From Candidatus Altimarinota bacterium (GTDB lineage Bacteria; Patescibacteriota; Gracilibacteria; BD1-5; UBA6164), in NCBI GenBank assembly GCA_024710565.1, contig JANJUN010000010.1, forward strand, positions 1-58,681: a stretch of DNA of 58,681 nt, written 5' to 3'. The notes under the pieces are model-generated. The model had not been told where the DNA came from and searched no databases. It saw only the letters and a list, made by a program, of their open reading frames with translations. Shown piece by piece: positions 33,592 through 42,904 of the stretch. Position 1 is the stretch's first letter; the number at the start of each line of letters is the position of its first letter. Both the position numbers and the translations under genes were made by a program.

Positions 33592-34290
33592 ATGTCAAAC
33601 TTAACTGGAAGAAATATTCAAATACTTAAAATTATTGTAGAAGAGTTTTTACAAACCTGAGAAGTGCTTGGAAGTAAAGCACTTTTAAAAAAGTATGATT
33701 TATGAGTGAGTTCTGCAACAGTAAGAAATGATATGGCGACACTAGAAAGTTTAGAACTCATCTACCAACCATATAATTCCGCAGGAAGACTCCCAACAGC
33801 AAAAGGACTCAGAGCATTTATTTCCTATTTAATGAAGGAAATGCCGAATCACTTTTTGGAAGCAAAAGATGTAAAAATGAAGTCTCCTGATGTAAAAACC
33901 TTAGAAGATTTTATTTATAATATCACAAGCGAACTGGCAAGAAAAACAGGAGAAATTTCTTTTTTTATATCCGAAAATAATGGAATTTTAGAATATTCTT
34001 GAATGGCTCATTTTTTAGAAAATAACTATAAAATGCTCGGGGAAAGTATTTTTTCGATTATAAAAATGCTCGAAGATAAAAATAGTTTTATCCGTTTTAT
34101 ATCATCGCTCCCTCTTCAAGAATGAGTCAATATATTTATTTGAGAAGAAAATATTATCCAATTTTTACGTGATTACACGATTGTTTTAAAACCGGTAATT
34201 ATTGATGGAAATGTATGATATATTGGTCTCATTGGTGGACTCAAAATGAATTATAGTTTTAATATTAGCGCGATAAGAGGAATTATTTAA
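33592..34290 (+). CDS. hrcA: HrcA-like heat-shock transcriptional repressor, short form
   Basis: 232 codons. The N-terminal winged helix is intact: [38 protein letters not shown] and the wing [20 protein letters not shown]. The central and C-terminal GAF-like part is reduced ([19 protein letters not shown] region) compared with the usual 330-350 residues, so the inserted dimerisation domain looks lost. HrcA binds CIRCE operators of chaperone genes. No CIRCE sequence (TTAGCACTC-N9-GAGTGCTAA) is visible in this window, so its operator is either elsewhere or altered. Confidence 0.88.
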
Positions 34291-34309
34291 AAAATTATTC
34301 CTCTATTTT
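34276..34309. terminator. Bidirectional terminator between hrcA and chorismate mutase
   Basis: AGAGGAAT and ATTCCTCT are separated by an AT-rich loop that contains both stop codons. The plus side is followed by ATTTTT. Confidence 0.7.
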
Positions 34310-34555
34310 TAATGCTTCTTTGTGTATCTCATTCCAAATATTTTCTATACATTCTCAATGAATTCATAACTCTGTAGCTTTTTCTTTACGAGAATGTAAA
34401 ACTTCTCTCCACCTTTCTGGTTGGAGTGGAGGAAGATTATTTTTCTTTTTATATTCTCAAACTTTTTTTACGACTTCAAATCTTTGAGCTAACAATTCTA
34501 TAATTTGAGTGTCAATGGCATCGATTTGCATTCTATAATTTTGTAATTCTGACAT
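34295..34555 (-). CDS. Orphan AroQ-type chorismate mutase
   Basis: 86 codons, absent from the track because of three TGA codons. It matches the all-helical AroQ fold: MQIDAIDTQIIELLAQRFEV, VVKKVGEYKKKNNLPPLQPE, ERWREVLHSRKEKATELGIH and IENIWNEIHKEALKIEE. The catalytic set of an early Arg, R-F-x-x-V-K-K-V, K in GEYKK and the E/Q of the last helix are in place. It would convert chorismate to prephenate. There is no other shikimate or aromatic gene in the window, and CPR genomes usually lack the pathway, so its substrate source is unclear. It converges on hrcA. Confidence 0.85.
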
Positions 34556-34654
34556 GTATACATTTTAAAAAAATAAAATCAAACTGGAAAATTAAGCTTT
34601 TTTTATGAAACGTTCATACGTTTATCTTTGCGATATTTTTACCGTATCAAATAG

Positions 34655-34738
34655 TATAATATCTTTTTTTAGAAAATAGAAAAGGAAAAATAATAGAAAA
34701 CTTCCTTTTCGGGGGTGAAAAACTTGATTTTCTCACCC
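34655..34738 (+). promoter_or_regulatory. Promoter and structured leader of the ABC-F gene
   Basis: TATAAT at 34655 would place the transcript start near 34667. Two stem-loops follow in the leader: GAAAAGGAA/TTCCTTTTC (34679-34710, 9 perfect pairs) and GGGTGA-AAA/TTTT(C)TCACCC (34713-34738). Neither is followed by a T-run. ABC-F genes in other bacteria are often controlled by leader attenuation, which makes this arrangement suggestive; no leader peptide was identified. Confidence 0.5.
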
Positions 34739-34783
34739 AATTCATATAATGAGTGCGATTTTAAATTTTAATTACACCTACCA

Positions 34784-36235
34784 ATGGCAAATGAAACGGT
34801 CATAAGTTTTAAATGAGTAGAATTTCACTACGACCACAGAAAACCTATTTTAGAAGATGCGACTTTCAATGTAAGAGCTGGATCAAAAATCACTCTTATG
34901 TGACAAAATGGAGCTGGAAAATCAACTATTTTTAAGTTAATAAACGGAAGTTTACAAAAAATATCTTGAATTATAAATATTACTCCATGAGCTACGATTG
35001 CAACTGGATACCAAGTAATGCTTCCAGAAGACAAAGAGCTCAGCGTTCAGGCTTTTTTTAGAAAATATCATCCTGATAAAGACCAATTTAATATCGATAA
35101 AGACATTAAAGATATTTTAGAAGTGGTAAACTTAAAAGCCCCTCTTGATAAACAAATTAAAGCATTTTCAGGAGGACAACAAGCAAGATTATTACTCGCT
35201 GGAGCTCTCATTCAAAATCCTGATATTTTACTCCTTGATGAACCAACCAATAATCTTGATAAAGAAGGTATTTGGCATCTCACAACATTTTTACAAAACT
35301 ATAAGAAAACAGTTTTAGTTATTTCCCATGATGCAGAATTTCTCAATAGTTTTACTGACGGAGTTATTTATCTCGATGTTCACACCAAAGTGACTGAACA
35401 ATTTGTTTGAGATTACAACGATGTAGTAGAGCAAATTAAAAGAAAAATAGAAAAAGATAACATGGCAAATGCACGTCTTGCGAAAGAAGCACAAGCAAAA
35501 AAAGAGCAAGCAGAAAAATTTGCCCACAAATGATGAAAACTCAGACTTGTTGCAAAAAAGATGAGAGAAGCTGCTGACGACATGGAAGACGATATCGTAG
35601 ATACAAGAAAAGAAGATAAAACGATTAGAGAATTCACCATTCCTCTACAAGAAGATATTGGATGAGTACTTCTCAAAATCAGATCAGTTCATATCATAAA
35701 AAATGATGAAGTAACGGTAAAGGATGTTGAAGTAGACCTCAGAAAAGATGATCACATTCTCCTTTCTGGACCAAATGGTATTGGAAAATCAACCCTTCTT
35801 GAAAAAATCGTAAACGGACAAGAAGACGGAGTATCACTCACTCCTGGAGTAAAAATAGGATACTATAGACAAGATTTCTCAAATCTAGATTTTAATGAAA
35901 CGGTATACGATTGTTTAAGAAAAGCTGCTGGTCCAGATATGGAAGAGCAAGACTTAAGAAGTACTGCTGCCTGATTTTTAATCAACTGAGAAATCATGAA
36001 ATCTCAAATCGGAGTATTATCAGAATGAATGAAATGACTCGTTGCATTTTGTCGTCTCGTATTTTTAAAACCTGGTATTTTAATACTCGATGAACCAACC
36101 AATCACATCAACTTTAGACATATTCCAGTAATTGCTGAAGCATTGGATAAATTTGAAGGAGGAATGATTCTCGTTTCTCACGTAGATGAATTTGTGTGGC
36201 AAATCAGAATTGACCAATATTTAGACTTAGACTAA
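34784..36235 (+). CDS. ABC-F family ATP-binding protein
   Basis: 483 codons, two ABC domains without membrane segments. Domain 1: Walker A MGQNGAGKSTIF, signature FSGGQQARLLLAGAL, Walker B DILLLDEPTNNLD. A charged linker (KRKIEKDNMANARLAKEAQA) joins to domain 2: Walker A SGPNGIGKSTLLEK, a degenerate signature LSEGMKGLVAF, Walker B ILILDEPTNHIN. ABC-F proteins bind the ribosomal E site and relieve stalling or antibiotic block. The first Walker A glycine and the second signature's glycines are TGA. The missing LSGGE in the second signature is unusual. Terminator follows. Subfamily not assignable. Confidence 0.93.
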
Positions 36236-36257
36236 GAAATATCAAAAATACTCTACC

Positions 36258-36296
36258 AAAAAAGAAGAAAAATAGAAATATTTTCTTCTTTTTTTA
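36258..36296 (+). terminator. Rho-independent terminator
   Basis: AAAGAAGAAAA, TAGAAA loop, TATTTTCTTCTTT and T-run after the ABC-F gene. Confidence 0.8.
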
Positions 36297-36462
36297 TCTA
36301 CAAAAATCTATTTCTAGTAGACAAATATGAAAAGATTTTTTTATTTTCTCAAGAAAAAAGAGCTTCTATTTATTTTCAAAGCTCTATGATATCTCACATA
36401 AAATTTGACTTCACTCAAAAAATAATTATAAGATATAAGTTTATTTCTTTATTTTATCTCAT

Positions 36463-37053
36463 ATGGCTGAAATATTTGAATTCCCTGGAACACAAGAAAG
36501 ATTACAACAAATACACAAAGAAGAAAGTCTTATCGGACTAGAAGGTCTCGTTGAAAGTTGACTCAAAGAAACTCCTCAAAGAGTCAATGAATTACTATCG
36601 ATCCCTTTAAATCAAATAGTTACCCTCTCTCCTGAAGAAATGAAAAATATCATGTTTGATTTTTTTCTCCATAAACTTGAGTGAAGTCAGACGAAACTTA
36701 CTTTAGATGTTATTCAGGCAACTCAATATTTATCGGATCTCTTGTTGAAATTGTGAGTAGTAATGGACGAAGAAACGAGAGAAACTCTACAAAATCCGTA
36801 TTATACCTATTGGTTAGAAAGAGAAAGTCCCAAAAGAGCATGAGACGCCAGTGTTTTTAATCTCGTTTTCCCAAAATCAAGAAAAGTATTTCTCACACCG
36901 GAAGAATACATACATTTTGCTCTTAGCGGATATAGTTTTTATTTTGGAAAAGATTTTGCTGGATGAATGCATAAAGTACTCCCCTTTGCTGAAAATTTCA
37001 CTCATGAAAATCCTTTTTTTAGAAGAAATTTTCAAATTATAAACGGAAATTAA
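36463..37053 (+). CDS. Cytoplasmic protein of unknown function
   Basis: 196 codons. It is alpha-rich (TQERLQQIHKEESLIGLEGL; TLDVIQATQYLSDLLLKLGV) with a C-terminal region KSRKVFLTPEEYIHFALSGY. There is no signal peptide or recognisable motif. It is the last chromosomal gene before the integrated elements; its terminator abuts the left attachment site and originally also served the tRNA-Glu gene from the other side. Confidence 0.8.
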
Positions 37054-37082
37054 AAAGAAGTATATTATAATACTTCTTTTTT
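37052..37082. terminator. Terminator at the left chromosome-element border
   Basis: AAAAAGAAGTAT...ATACTTCTTTTTT immediately left of the attachment core at 37091. In the empty chromosome this terminator would lie about 10 bp downstream of tRNA-Glu. Confidence 0.8.
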
Positions 37083-37090
37083 AATAGATT

Positions 37091-37101
37091 TTTTGGTACT
37101 C
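37091..37101 (+). other. Left attachment site (attL of element A)
   Basis: TTTTGGTACTC: ten bases identical to the cores at 44886 and 54571, in the same orientation. To the left is chromosomal terminator; to the right begins the orphan recombinase tail. Confidence 0.75.
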
Positions 37102-37159
37102 AAAACCGCTTGATTATGAGGAGTTTTTAAGGTTGGTTGAGGAGTATGAAAGGTGGTAG
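37094..37159 (+). pseudogene. Orphan 3' end of recombinase A (its native tail)
   Basis: Starting in the attachment core, the frame reads W-Y-S then KPLDYEEFLRLVEEYERW and a TAG stop. There is no start codon or upstream coding sequence. The tail parallels the one now attached to recombinase A but belonging to element B (NKENFEQIYNFVKQMPLR): D-Y-E-E-F-L-R-L-V aligns with N-F-E-Q-I-Y-N-F-V. Excision of element A by recombination at the core would join FHIWYS of recombinase A to this tail in frame. Alternative: chance ORF, but amphipathic helix, homology and phase argue against it. Confidence 0.75.
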
Positions 37160-37167
37160 GACTTAAA

Positions 37168-38331
37168 TTATTTATTACCTTTTGCTCTATTATGAGTTTT
37201 ACATAACATTTGACAATTTTTATTATCTGTTGCTCATCATTTACTCCAAGCTGTAACATGGTCTGCATCCATTTCATTTAAATTCCATATTTTTGTTTTA
37301 TTTGAGTCATGTCAAATAGCACATAAAGGACAATTTGATTCATTTTTATTTTTTGCTCATTCTGTTTGTTTTTGATATATTGTTTTTTTTGTAGCATCAT
37401 CAAAAACTCTTACTTCTAATAATTTAGTATCAACTTCTCATCCAAGTATAAATTCAAATATTCATTTACGATTTTTAATATATGAATCTCAATATAGTTT
37501 TTTAACTTTACTTGAAATATCTGTAGGATTATAAGGAGTATTATGATACGTTTCATATAATCTTCACCACTCAAGTCATTTCATCTCATTTTCCACATCT
37601 ATAAAAACAGTAGATACCCAATCAATTACAGAATTAAAGTAATTTTTTAATTCTGTTATATTTGTATCATTTCTATGAAAACTCATATAATCGCCAATAT
37701 TTCATTTACTTACCCAATCTAAAGCTCTTTCTAAAAAATCTTGACGAAGTGCAGTCCCTGATATGTAAGCACCCCATTTTTGAATATTTGCATTTTGGCT
37801 ATTACTAAATTCTGCTTTACATAATGTAATAAAAGGTCCTGAATATACAGCATTTAATAGCTCTTGATGATTAAGAGGAACTCCAGCAATATTAATAGTT
37901 TTGAACCATTCTTTAATTTCACTTTCTGTTCATTCACATTCATAAATTAAAAGTTTTGTTTCAAGAATTTTATTTTGTTTATCACTAGCAATCCCACTAA
38001 AGTATTGTTCCATTCCGTTTTCATCTTTAATAGCAAATTTTCAAGTAACATACCTACCAATACTTGTTATTCTTTGTTGTCAGTCTAGAACTTCAAATTT
38101 ATCTTTATCAGTTTTATTGAAATAAATAAGTCATAAAGGATATCATTTCAGAATAGATTCAATAACTGCAACATCTTTTTTCCCATCAGCATAAATATAA
38201 TTTCTTTGATATTCAGGTTGAATAGTTAGTTTTCCAAAAAGACCAAAGAGTCATTTTCATTCAAGTTCGTTATATGTAAATCCATTACAAATATCTTTTA
38301 TAGTAATTTCAGTTTTTAAGATTGTTTTCAT
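37168..38331 (-). CDS. DUF262-HNH nuclease (GmrSD/SspE-like)
   Basis: 387 codons. The N-terminal DUF262 domain has the nucleotide-linked motif [20 protein letters not shown] near residue 80, preceded by [20 protein letters not shown]. The C-terminal HNH nuclease has [20 protein letters not shown], then [20 protein letters not shown] and [10 protein letters not shown]: the C-x2-C...D-H...N...C-x2-C-x2-H-N arrangement. DUF262 proteins in GmrSD and SspE sense modified DNA and use NTP to drive cutting. The gene starts 4 bp after the stop of the EcoRI-type methylase, so the pair is one operon. I infer a restriction role guided by methylation. Track ORF 37065..37277 is a shadow. Confidence 0.88.
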
Positions 38332-38335
38332 AATA

Positions 38336-39466
38336 TTATTTTTTATGTTTTATTAAAATTCTACCATAAGTTCTTATTCCATTAACAACAGAACATCATC
38401 ATCTATCTTCTTTATGTGGCTTATAATTAATTTTTTCCAAAATTTCTTTTGGTGCTGATGCACGAGTATTTCAGCTTGCTTGCCATATAATTTCAAACTG
38501 TTCTGGTGAATACTTGTCAAGAAACGATATAGGAACTCACATAACTCAATTATAGTCATTTGGGATATTTTTTACTAATGATACTTCTATTGCATCATAA
38601 TTATCATACTTATCAAATGGCTTTTTTGTAACAAATTTAATTATATCATTTTCACTCATTAATCAAATAGGCTGATGTCTTCTTCAATGATCTAGATTAG
38701 TAAACCATCTTACTCAAACTACTCTTTGAAAATATTTACCTTCACGAATTTCTCATGTAAATTTTTTCATATCTACAACATCTTTGGGAACTTCAAACTC
38801 TCTATCTCCACTTGTAATACTAGGACCTAACCAGAGTTTATTATCTTTAATTAGCGGAAAAACTTCTTTATATGTTATTGCATTTAAATTTCAAATTATT
38901 AAAAATTTTTTATTATAATCAAATAACTGTTTTACATATTCTCTAAATAAACTAAATGGAGGATTAGTAACTACAATATCAGCTTGTTTTAATAATTCAA
39001 TAGATTCATCACTTCTAAAATCACCATTACCTTCAAGAGGTGACCATTCATTATTTTTGTTTTCTTGTAATTGTTTTGCTATATCTTTTAAATTAAATTC
39101 ACCATCTCAGTCATAATCTCCAACATCATTGATAATGAATTTATTCGCTGTTATTTTTGGTCTCCCTTTAACTGGCGTAAGTGTTATATCATCTCAAAAT
39201 AATCCTAATTGGGTATTTGCAATTGGAGATGGTTTGTAACTGGTAGAAATAAGTCTTTTGAGTTTTAGTGTTTTAAAATTAAGAACAAAGTATCTAAAAA
39301 AGTTACTTTCAAATGGGTCATCACAGTTACAGTAAATTGTTTTATCTTTGAAAACATCAGGATTATATTCTAAATATGCAGATATTTCCTTTTGAATATC
39401 ATGAAATTGTGTATAAAACTCATCATTCTTTGCTTTTTTAGCATTTGTTAGATTATGATTTGCCAT
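38336..39466 (-). CDS. EcoRI-type adenine-specific DNA methyltransferase
   Basis: 376 codons. The N-terminal KNDEFYTQFHDIQKEISAYL and TIYCNCDDPFESNFFRYFVL motifs match the EcoRI methylase family (PF13651-like). Motif IV is VVTNPPFSLFREYV (the DPPY/NPPF catalytic loop). Later blocks are IGNLNAITYKEVFPLIKDNK and KYSPEQFEIIWQAGNTRASA. It would methylate adenine N6 in a short palindromic site to protect from a partner nuclease. The downstream DUF262-HNH gene is the only nuclease next to it, so the pair looks like a two-gene restriction unit rather than a classic EcoRI system. Confidence 0.9.
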
Positions 39467-39609
39467 ATTTAATCAAATTAAATAAAAAATATTTAAAATA
39501 TTATATATCTAATAAAAATAATGCAAAAAATAATATTTTTTATTAATAATTTGTAATTTTTATTAAGACAATTATTATATTTATATATACAATTTAATTC
39601 AAAAATTAA

Positions 39610-40401
39610 ATGTTCTACCTACACTCAATTTATAAAAATACAAGGTATATTGTATTTATTCAAACAAAATATCATCAAAATATTTTGCCAGTTAATGATG
39701 TTTCTCCAAGGTCTTTAGATGTTTTACTAAAGACTATTTGAGATTATAGAGGAGGAATGTTTAGAAGCATAAGAATCCATGCACAAGATATTACTACACT
39801 TAAAGTATATGAAATGAACTTTTATAATTATAAGAATAATGTTATAAAAAATTCAGAATTTTGGAGAAATATTTTTAATAAATATCAGAAATTCTCAGGT
39901 ATCTTAAACTTTATACTTTATCAATTTGTTTATAAAAAAGAAGTTGATTTTTTTTGAAATAATATAACAAATACAAAACCAAAATATCTAATAGACAAAA
40001 CATCTGATTTTTTGGATATTGTTTTTTCAAAGAAAAGAGAATATAAAAAAGATAAAAACTGAAAAGAAATTATTGAATATATAGACTTTTTTGAGAATAA
40101 ATTATATATAAATGAAGAACTATTTACACTAGATAAATCAACAAAGTCTTGATACTTTTTAAAGTTAATTACTCAATATTTTTCAAAAGAAGAAAATATT
40201 TCAGATATTTCTTTAAGTGATTTTGTTGATTTCTATGAAAAGCAATCAAAAAAGGACTGACAAGATTATGATTATTTAACTTTAACTAATGATAATATTA
40301 AAAATTCATATATTCATACTATTAATACAAATGTATTAAAAAAATATAATAAAGGAATTTTAGAGATGGAAGATTACTACATTAAAGTAATTACAGATTA
40401 A
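39610..40401 (+). CDS. Element A protein of unknown function
   Basis: 263 codons with five TGA codons. It opens MFYLHSIYKNTRYIVFIQTK. The C-terminal 120 residues form a helical region (SGYFLKLITQYFSKEENISD; NIKNSYIHTINTNVLKKYNK). No signal peptide, membrane segment or motif. It faces the methylase operon divergently, and is followed by a strong terminator and the inverted-repeat origin candidate. A replication or regulatory accessory role is possible but unsupported. Confidence 0.7.
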
Positions 40402-40475
40402 AAATTTTTTTAGAATAGATTAAAAATAGATATGTTATCTATTTGTATTCTTTGTTTATCTGTGCCAAAAAAATA

Positions 40476-40521
40476 AAATACTTGTTGCGAGTGGAGTTTC
40501 CACCGCACAGGTATTTTTTTT
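40476..40521 (+). terminator. Long-stem terminator
   Basis: ATACTTGTTGCG and CGCACAGGTAT pair around an inner GTGG-AGTTT-CCAC stem, followed by eight T. The stem is GC-rich for this genome. Confidence 0.8.
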
Positions 40522-40566
40522 AATGCATTGAAAACTTACCTCGAAATTATGAGCTCATTTTTCTCA

Positions 40567-40707
40567 CTCTTTTCTTTCCCTCATATAAATTTTATTTTGA
40601 AAGCAGAAGATTTTCTCAAACTTTGGTGGTCCTGACCACTGACCACCACTAAGTTTGAAAAAATCTGCTTTCATTACTCTATAATCTTTGAGGGAAAGAA
40701 AGAAGCG
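40567..40707. repeat. Large imperfect inverted repeat, candidate replication origin
   Basis: Outer arms TTTTCTTTCCCTCA/TGAGGGAAAGAAAGAA enclose inner arms GAAAGCAGA...CAAACTT...GGTGGTC and GACCACC...AAGTTTG...TCTGCTTTC (about 28 of 32 paired). The central loop CTGACCACT can form a second small hairpin (TGGTC/GACCA). It lies 110 bp upstream of a Rep_trans-like gene. A double-strand nicking site or single-strand origin of a rolling-circle replicon is the best reading; a transcription terminator is less likely for lack of a T-run. Confidence 0.6.
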
Positions 40708-40730
40708 TGACTTATAAATAAAACGTTTTT

Positions 40731-40804
40731 CTCCGACTCAATAATGTCGGAGCAGTTATAACTTTAAACTAGTACTGAAAACTTTATATTAGTACTTCCG
40801 GAAG
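40731..40804. repeat. Short repeats upstream of the rep gene
   Basis: A perfect hairpin CTCCGAC-TCAATAAT-GTCGGAG, two direct TAGTACT copies and the 12-bp palindrome ACTTCCGGAAGT lie in the 90 bp before the rep start. They look like binding sites (iterons or operators) for Rep or a repressor. Confidence 0.55.
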
Positions 40805-40822
40805 TCATTATTTTTATTAATT

Positions 40823-41866
40823 ATGACTAAAAAATTAAATTTAGAAAATGATATTATTCATTTTTGACTAGACCATTTAGAAGTTTATGGAACTTTTAAA
40901 TATGAGTCTGAATTGTTTAACTCTCTTGATTTTGATAACTCAAATTACGGAGAAATAGAAGATTACACTTTTACAAAAAATGAAGTGCAAAAATATTTAT
41001 ACAAAATTATATTTACTAAAAATAACTATTCCCTGTTTGCATATTATAAATGAGATAATTCTCAAAATATTGCAACAAAGGATTATATTGTGATTTATTC
41101 AACTGCTTTTAAACTTTTATCTTATGAAGAAATATTATATTTTTTAGAATGATACTTTGATTTAAAATATTGTAGGAGGTTTGATATATGTTTGGATATA
41201 GACTGAAATATAAATGATATTTTAAAAGAATTTTGAGATGTTCCAACTTCTAGAGTATATAAAAAATCTTGAAGTATAGAAACACTTTATATATGAGAAG
41301 TAAAAAACACTCTTAATAAAAGACAACTTATAAGGATTTATGATAAACAAAAGGATTTAATTCAAAAAAAGAAATTAAAACTTTATGATACATATTTTAC
41401 TTATGATGATGTGACGAGGGTAGAAATAGAGGTAAGGCAAGAACTTGCCAAAAATAGAAGCTATTATGATGTGTTTGATGATAGTCTTTTAATCTGAATT
41501 TTTAAGAATTATATTTATAAATATTCTAAAATATTTGAAAGTCTGTCTTGAGATAAAGTTAGTTTATATAAAAAGAAAGAAATTTTTGATCCAGAAAAAT
41601 TTCAAGCTTTGTACTATAAAACCCAAAGAGTAAATATATTTCTCTGACATGCTAAAACTATTTATAATCTATGATTTTGCCCTGTAAGAGTTTTAATTGG
41701 TGAATGATATATTCAAGAATTAACAAAAAGAGCTTTATGAGTTGAAAAGATAGAAAAGCTTATTGAAAGAGAAAAAAGAATTATAGAACAAGCTTATGAA
41801 ACTAAAGAGCTTCTTCTTAATCCTGAAAAAATACTTTCTGACTTTTACAAATATGGAAAATTTTAG
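40823..41866 (+). CDS. Rep_trans-like replication initiation protein
   Basis: 347 codons. The central region carries features of the Rep_trans family (phage RstA, Tn916 Orf20/MobT, RCR plasmid Rep): RFDICLDIDGNINDILKEFG, LYIGEVKNTLNKRQLIRIYD and VTRVEIEVRQELAKNRSYYD. These match the pattern of a D-x-x-x-D metal-type turn, a Y-x-G strand, I-R-(I/L)-Y-D-K and R-x-E-(I/V)-x-(L/V)-R. Such proteins nick and join one DNA strand at an origin. The catalytic Tyr is not assigned. The position next to a large inverted repeat supports the call. It overlaps the next small gene by 14 bp. Confidence 0.75.
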
Positions 41867-42011
41867 AGTAGAAATAGATATAGAAAAATATCAAAACTAT
41901 CTAAAAGAGACTTATCCTCTTTTAGATGAAAATATTATTAAAGAGTTTATTTTATACTGGAATGATTTTTTACAGGATTACTATTTTTTATGTATTGAAA
42001 ATGAATTTTAA
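41853..42011 (+). CDS. Small protein overlapping rep
   Basis: 52 codons. The start is the internal ATG at 41853 (MENFRVEIDIEKYQNYLKET), not the track's 41796, because that part lies within rep in another frame. Acidic, helical, Tyr-rich. The 14-bp overlap suggests coupled translation. Function unknown. Confidence 0.6.
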   Translation: MENFRVEIDIEKYQNYLKETYPLLDENIIKEFILYWNDFLQDYYFLCIENEF

Positions 42012-42013
42012 AT

Positions 42014-42089
42014 TTGACATATATAATAAAATTAGTATTTTTATTCTCGATAAGAATGAAATATAAGAATAATTTTATTTATTAAGAAT
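42014..42089 (+). promoter_or_regulatory. Promoter and operator-like repeats of the LexA-like gene
   Basis: TTGACA at 42014 with a weak TATTTT -10 after 16 bp. The palindrome ATTCT-CGATA-AGAAT (42043-42057) overlaps the promoter's downstream part, and two further AAGAAT half-sites follow (42065, 42084). This is the expected layout for autoregulation. Confidence 0.5.
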
Positions 42090-42095
42090 AAATAT

Positions 42096-42752
42096 ATGAT
42101 TTCACAAAAGCTTAAAATATTATTAGAAATTAATAATTTATTGAAAAAATGAGTTCATCCATCAATAACTAAGATTGCTATTTGAATTTGAACTCCAAAA
42201 TCTTTGGCTACAACTTTAAAAATTACAAACGAACTTTACCAAGAATGATATATAACTAAAGATAATAATAATAAAATAATCTGAATAACTAAGAGATGAG
42301 AATATTATATTTGAGAAGAAAAATTAGTTCTGAAAAATAAAGTTAAATTATTTGATATACCAATATTATGAAATATTTCCTGCTGAAATATGTTAGAAGC
42401 TTTCGAAGAAATAAAATGATATATTTCAATTTCTGAAGATATATTAAAATGAAATCCAAGCGAATATTTTATTTTAGAAGCAAATGGAGATTCGATGAAT
42501 AATTATATAACTCCTATAAATAATGGGGATTTATTATTAATGAAAAAACAAAATTATGCTTCAAATTGAGATGTAGTTATAGCCTTATATGATTATGAAA
42601 AAGCAACATTAAAAGAATATAAAAGGAATAATCTTTGATACATACAACTTATTCCTCATTCTACAAGCGAGATACATAAACCTATAATTATAAATGACAA
42701 TTTAATAATACAATGAATTTTTGTAAGAAATATAGGACAATTTAATTTTTAA
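42096..42752 (+). CDS. LexA/CI-like repressor with S24 self-cleaving peptidase domain
   Basis: 218 codons with many TGA codons. The N-terminal winged helix (ISQKLKILLEINNLLKKGVH; SLATTLKITNELYQEGYITK) recalls LexA/MarR-like DNA-binding. The C-terminal S24 domain has the nucleophile motif EANGDSMNNYITPINNGDLL and the catalytic Lys segment DYEKATLKEYKRN. DNA damage with RecA filament triggers self-cleavage in this family. It likely represses the element's replication or recombinase genes. Operator-like AAGAAT repeats lie upstream. Confidence 0.85.
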
Positions 42753-42794
42753 AAATAAATATTTATGAACAGAATTATATTTTACATATAAAAA

Positions 42795-42877
42795 AATCTC
42801 CAACATCTTTGCAGAAAATTAGAGATTAAGTCGAATTGAGAGCCGACCCCTATATTATAGGTTAAAAGGATTTTTTG
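42795..42877 (+). ncRNA. Candidate structured RNA or leader with three hairpins
   Basis: AATCTC/GAGATT (42795-42827), GTCG/CGAC (42830-42847) and the perfect repeat CCTATA-T-TATAGG (42849-42861), then AAAAGGATTTTTT. No gene fits the interval 42753-42904. It could be a terminator for the repressor gene preceded by a structured segment, a small RNA, or a regulatory leader for the Cas2-like gene. Confidence 0.35.
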
Positions 42878-42904
42878 CAAGTTTTAATTTTTAAATTTAA
42901 AATA

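Noticed and set aside
37065-37277. Track [20 protein letters not shown]... (minus)
   Set aside because: It overlaps the HNH end of the DUF262 gene in another frame and has no motif; the HNH frame is clearly real.
42766-42792. Leader-peptide ORF MNRIIFYI after the LexA-like gene
   Set aside because: Eight codons in AT-rich DNA, no attenuation structure that clearly depends on it.
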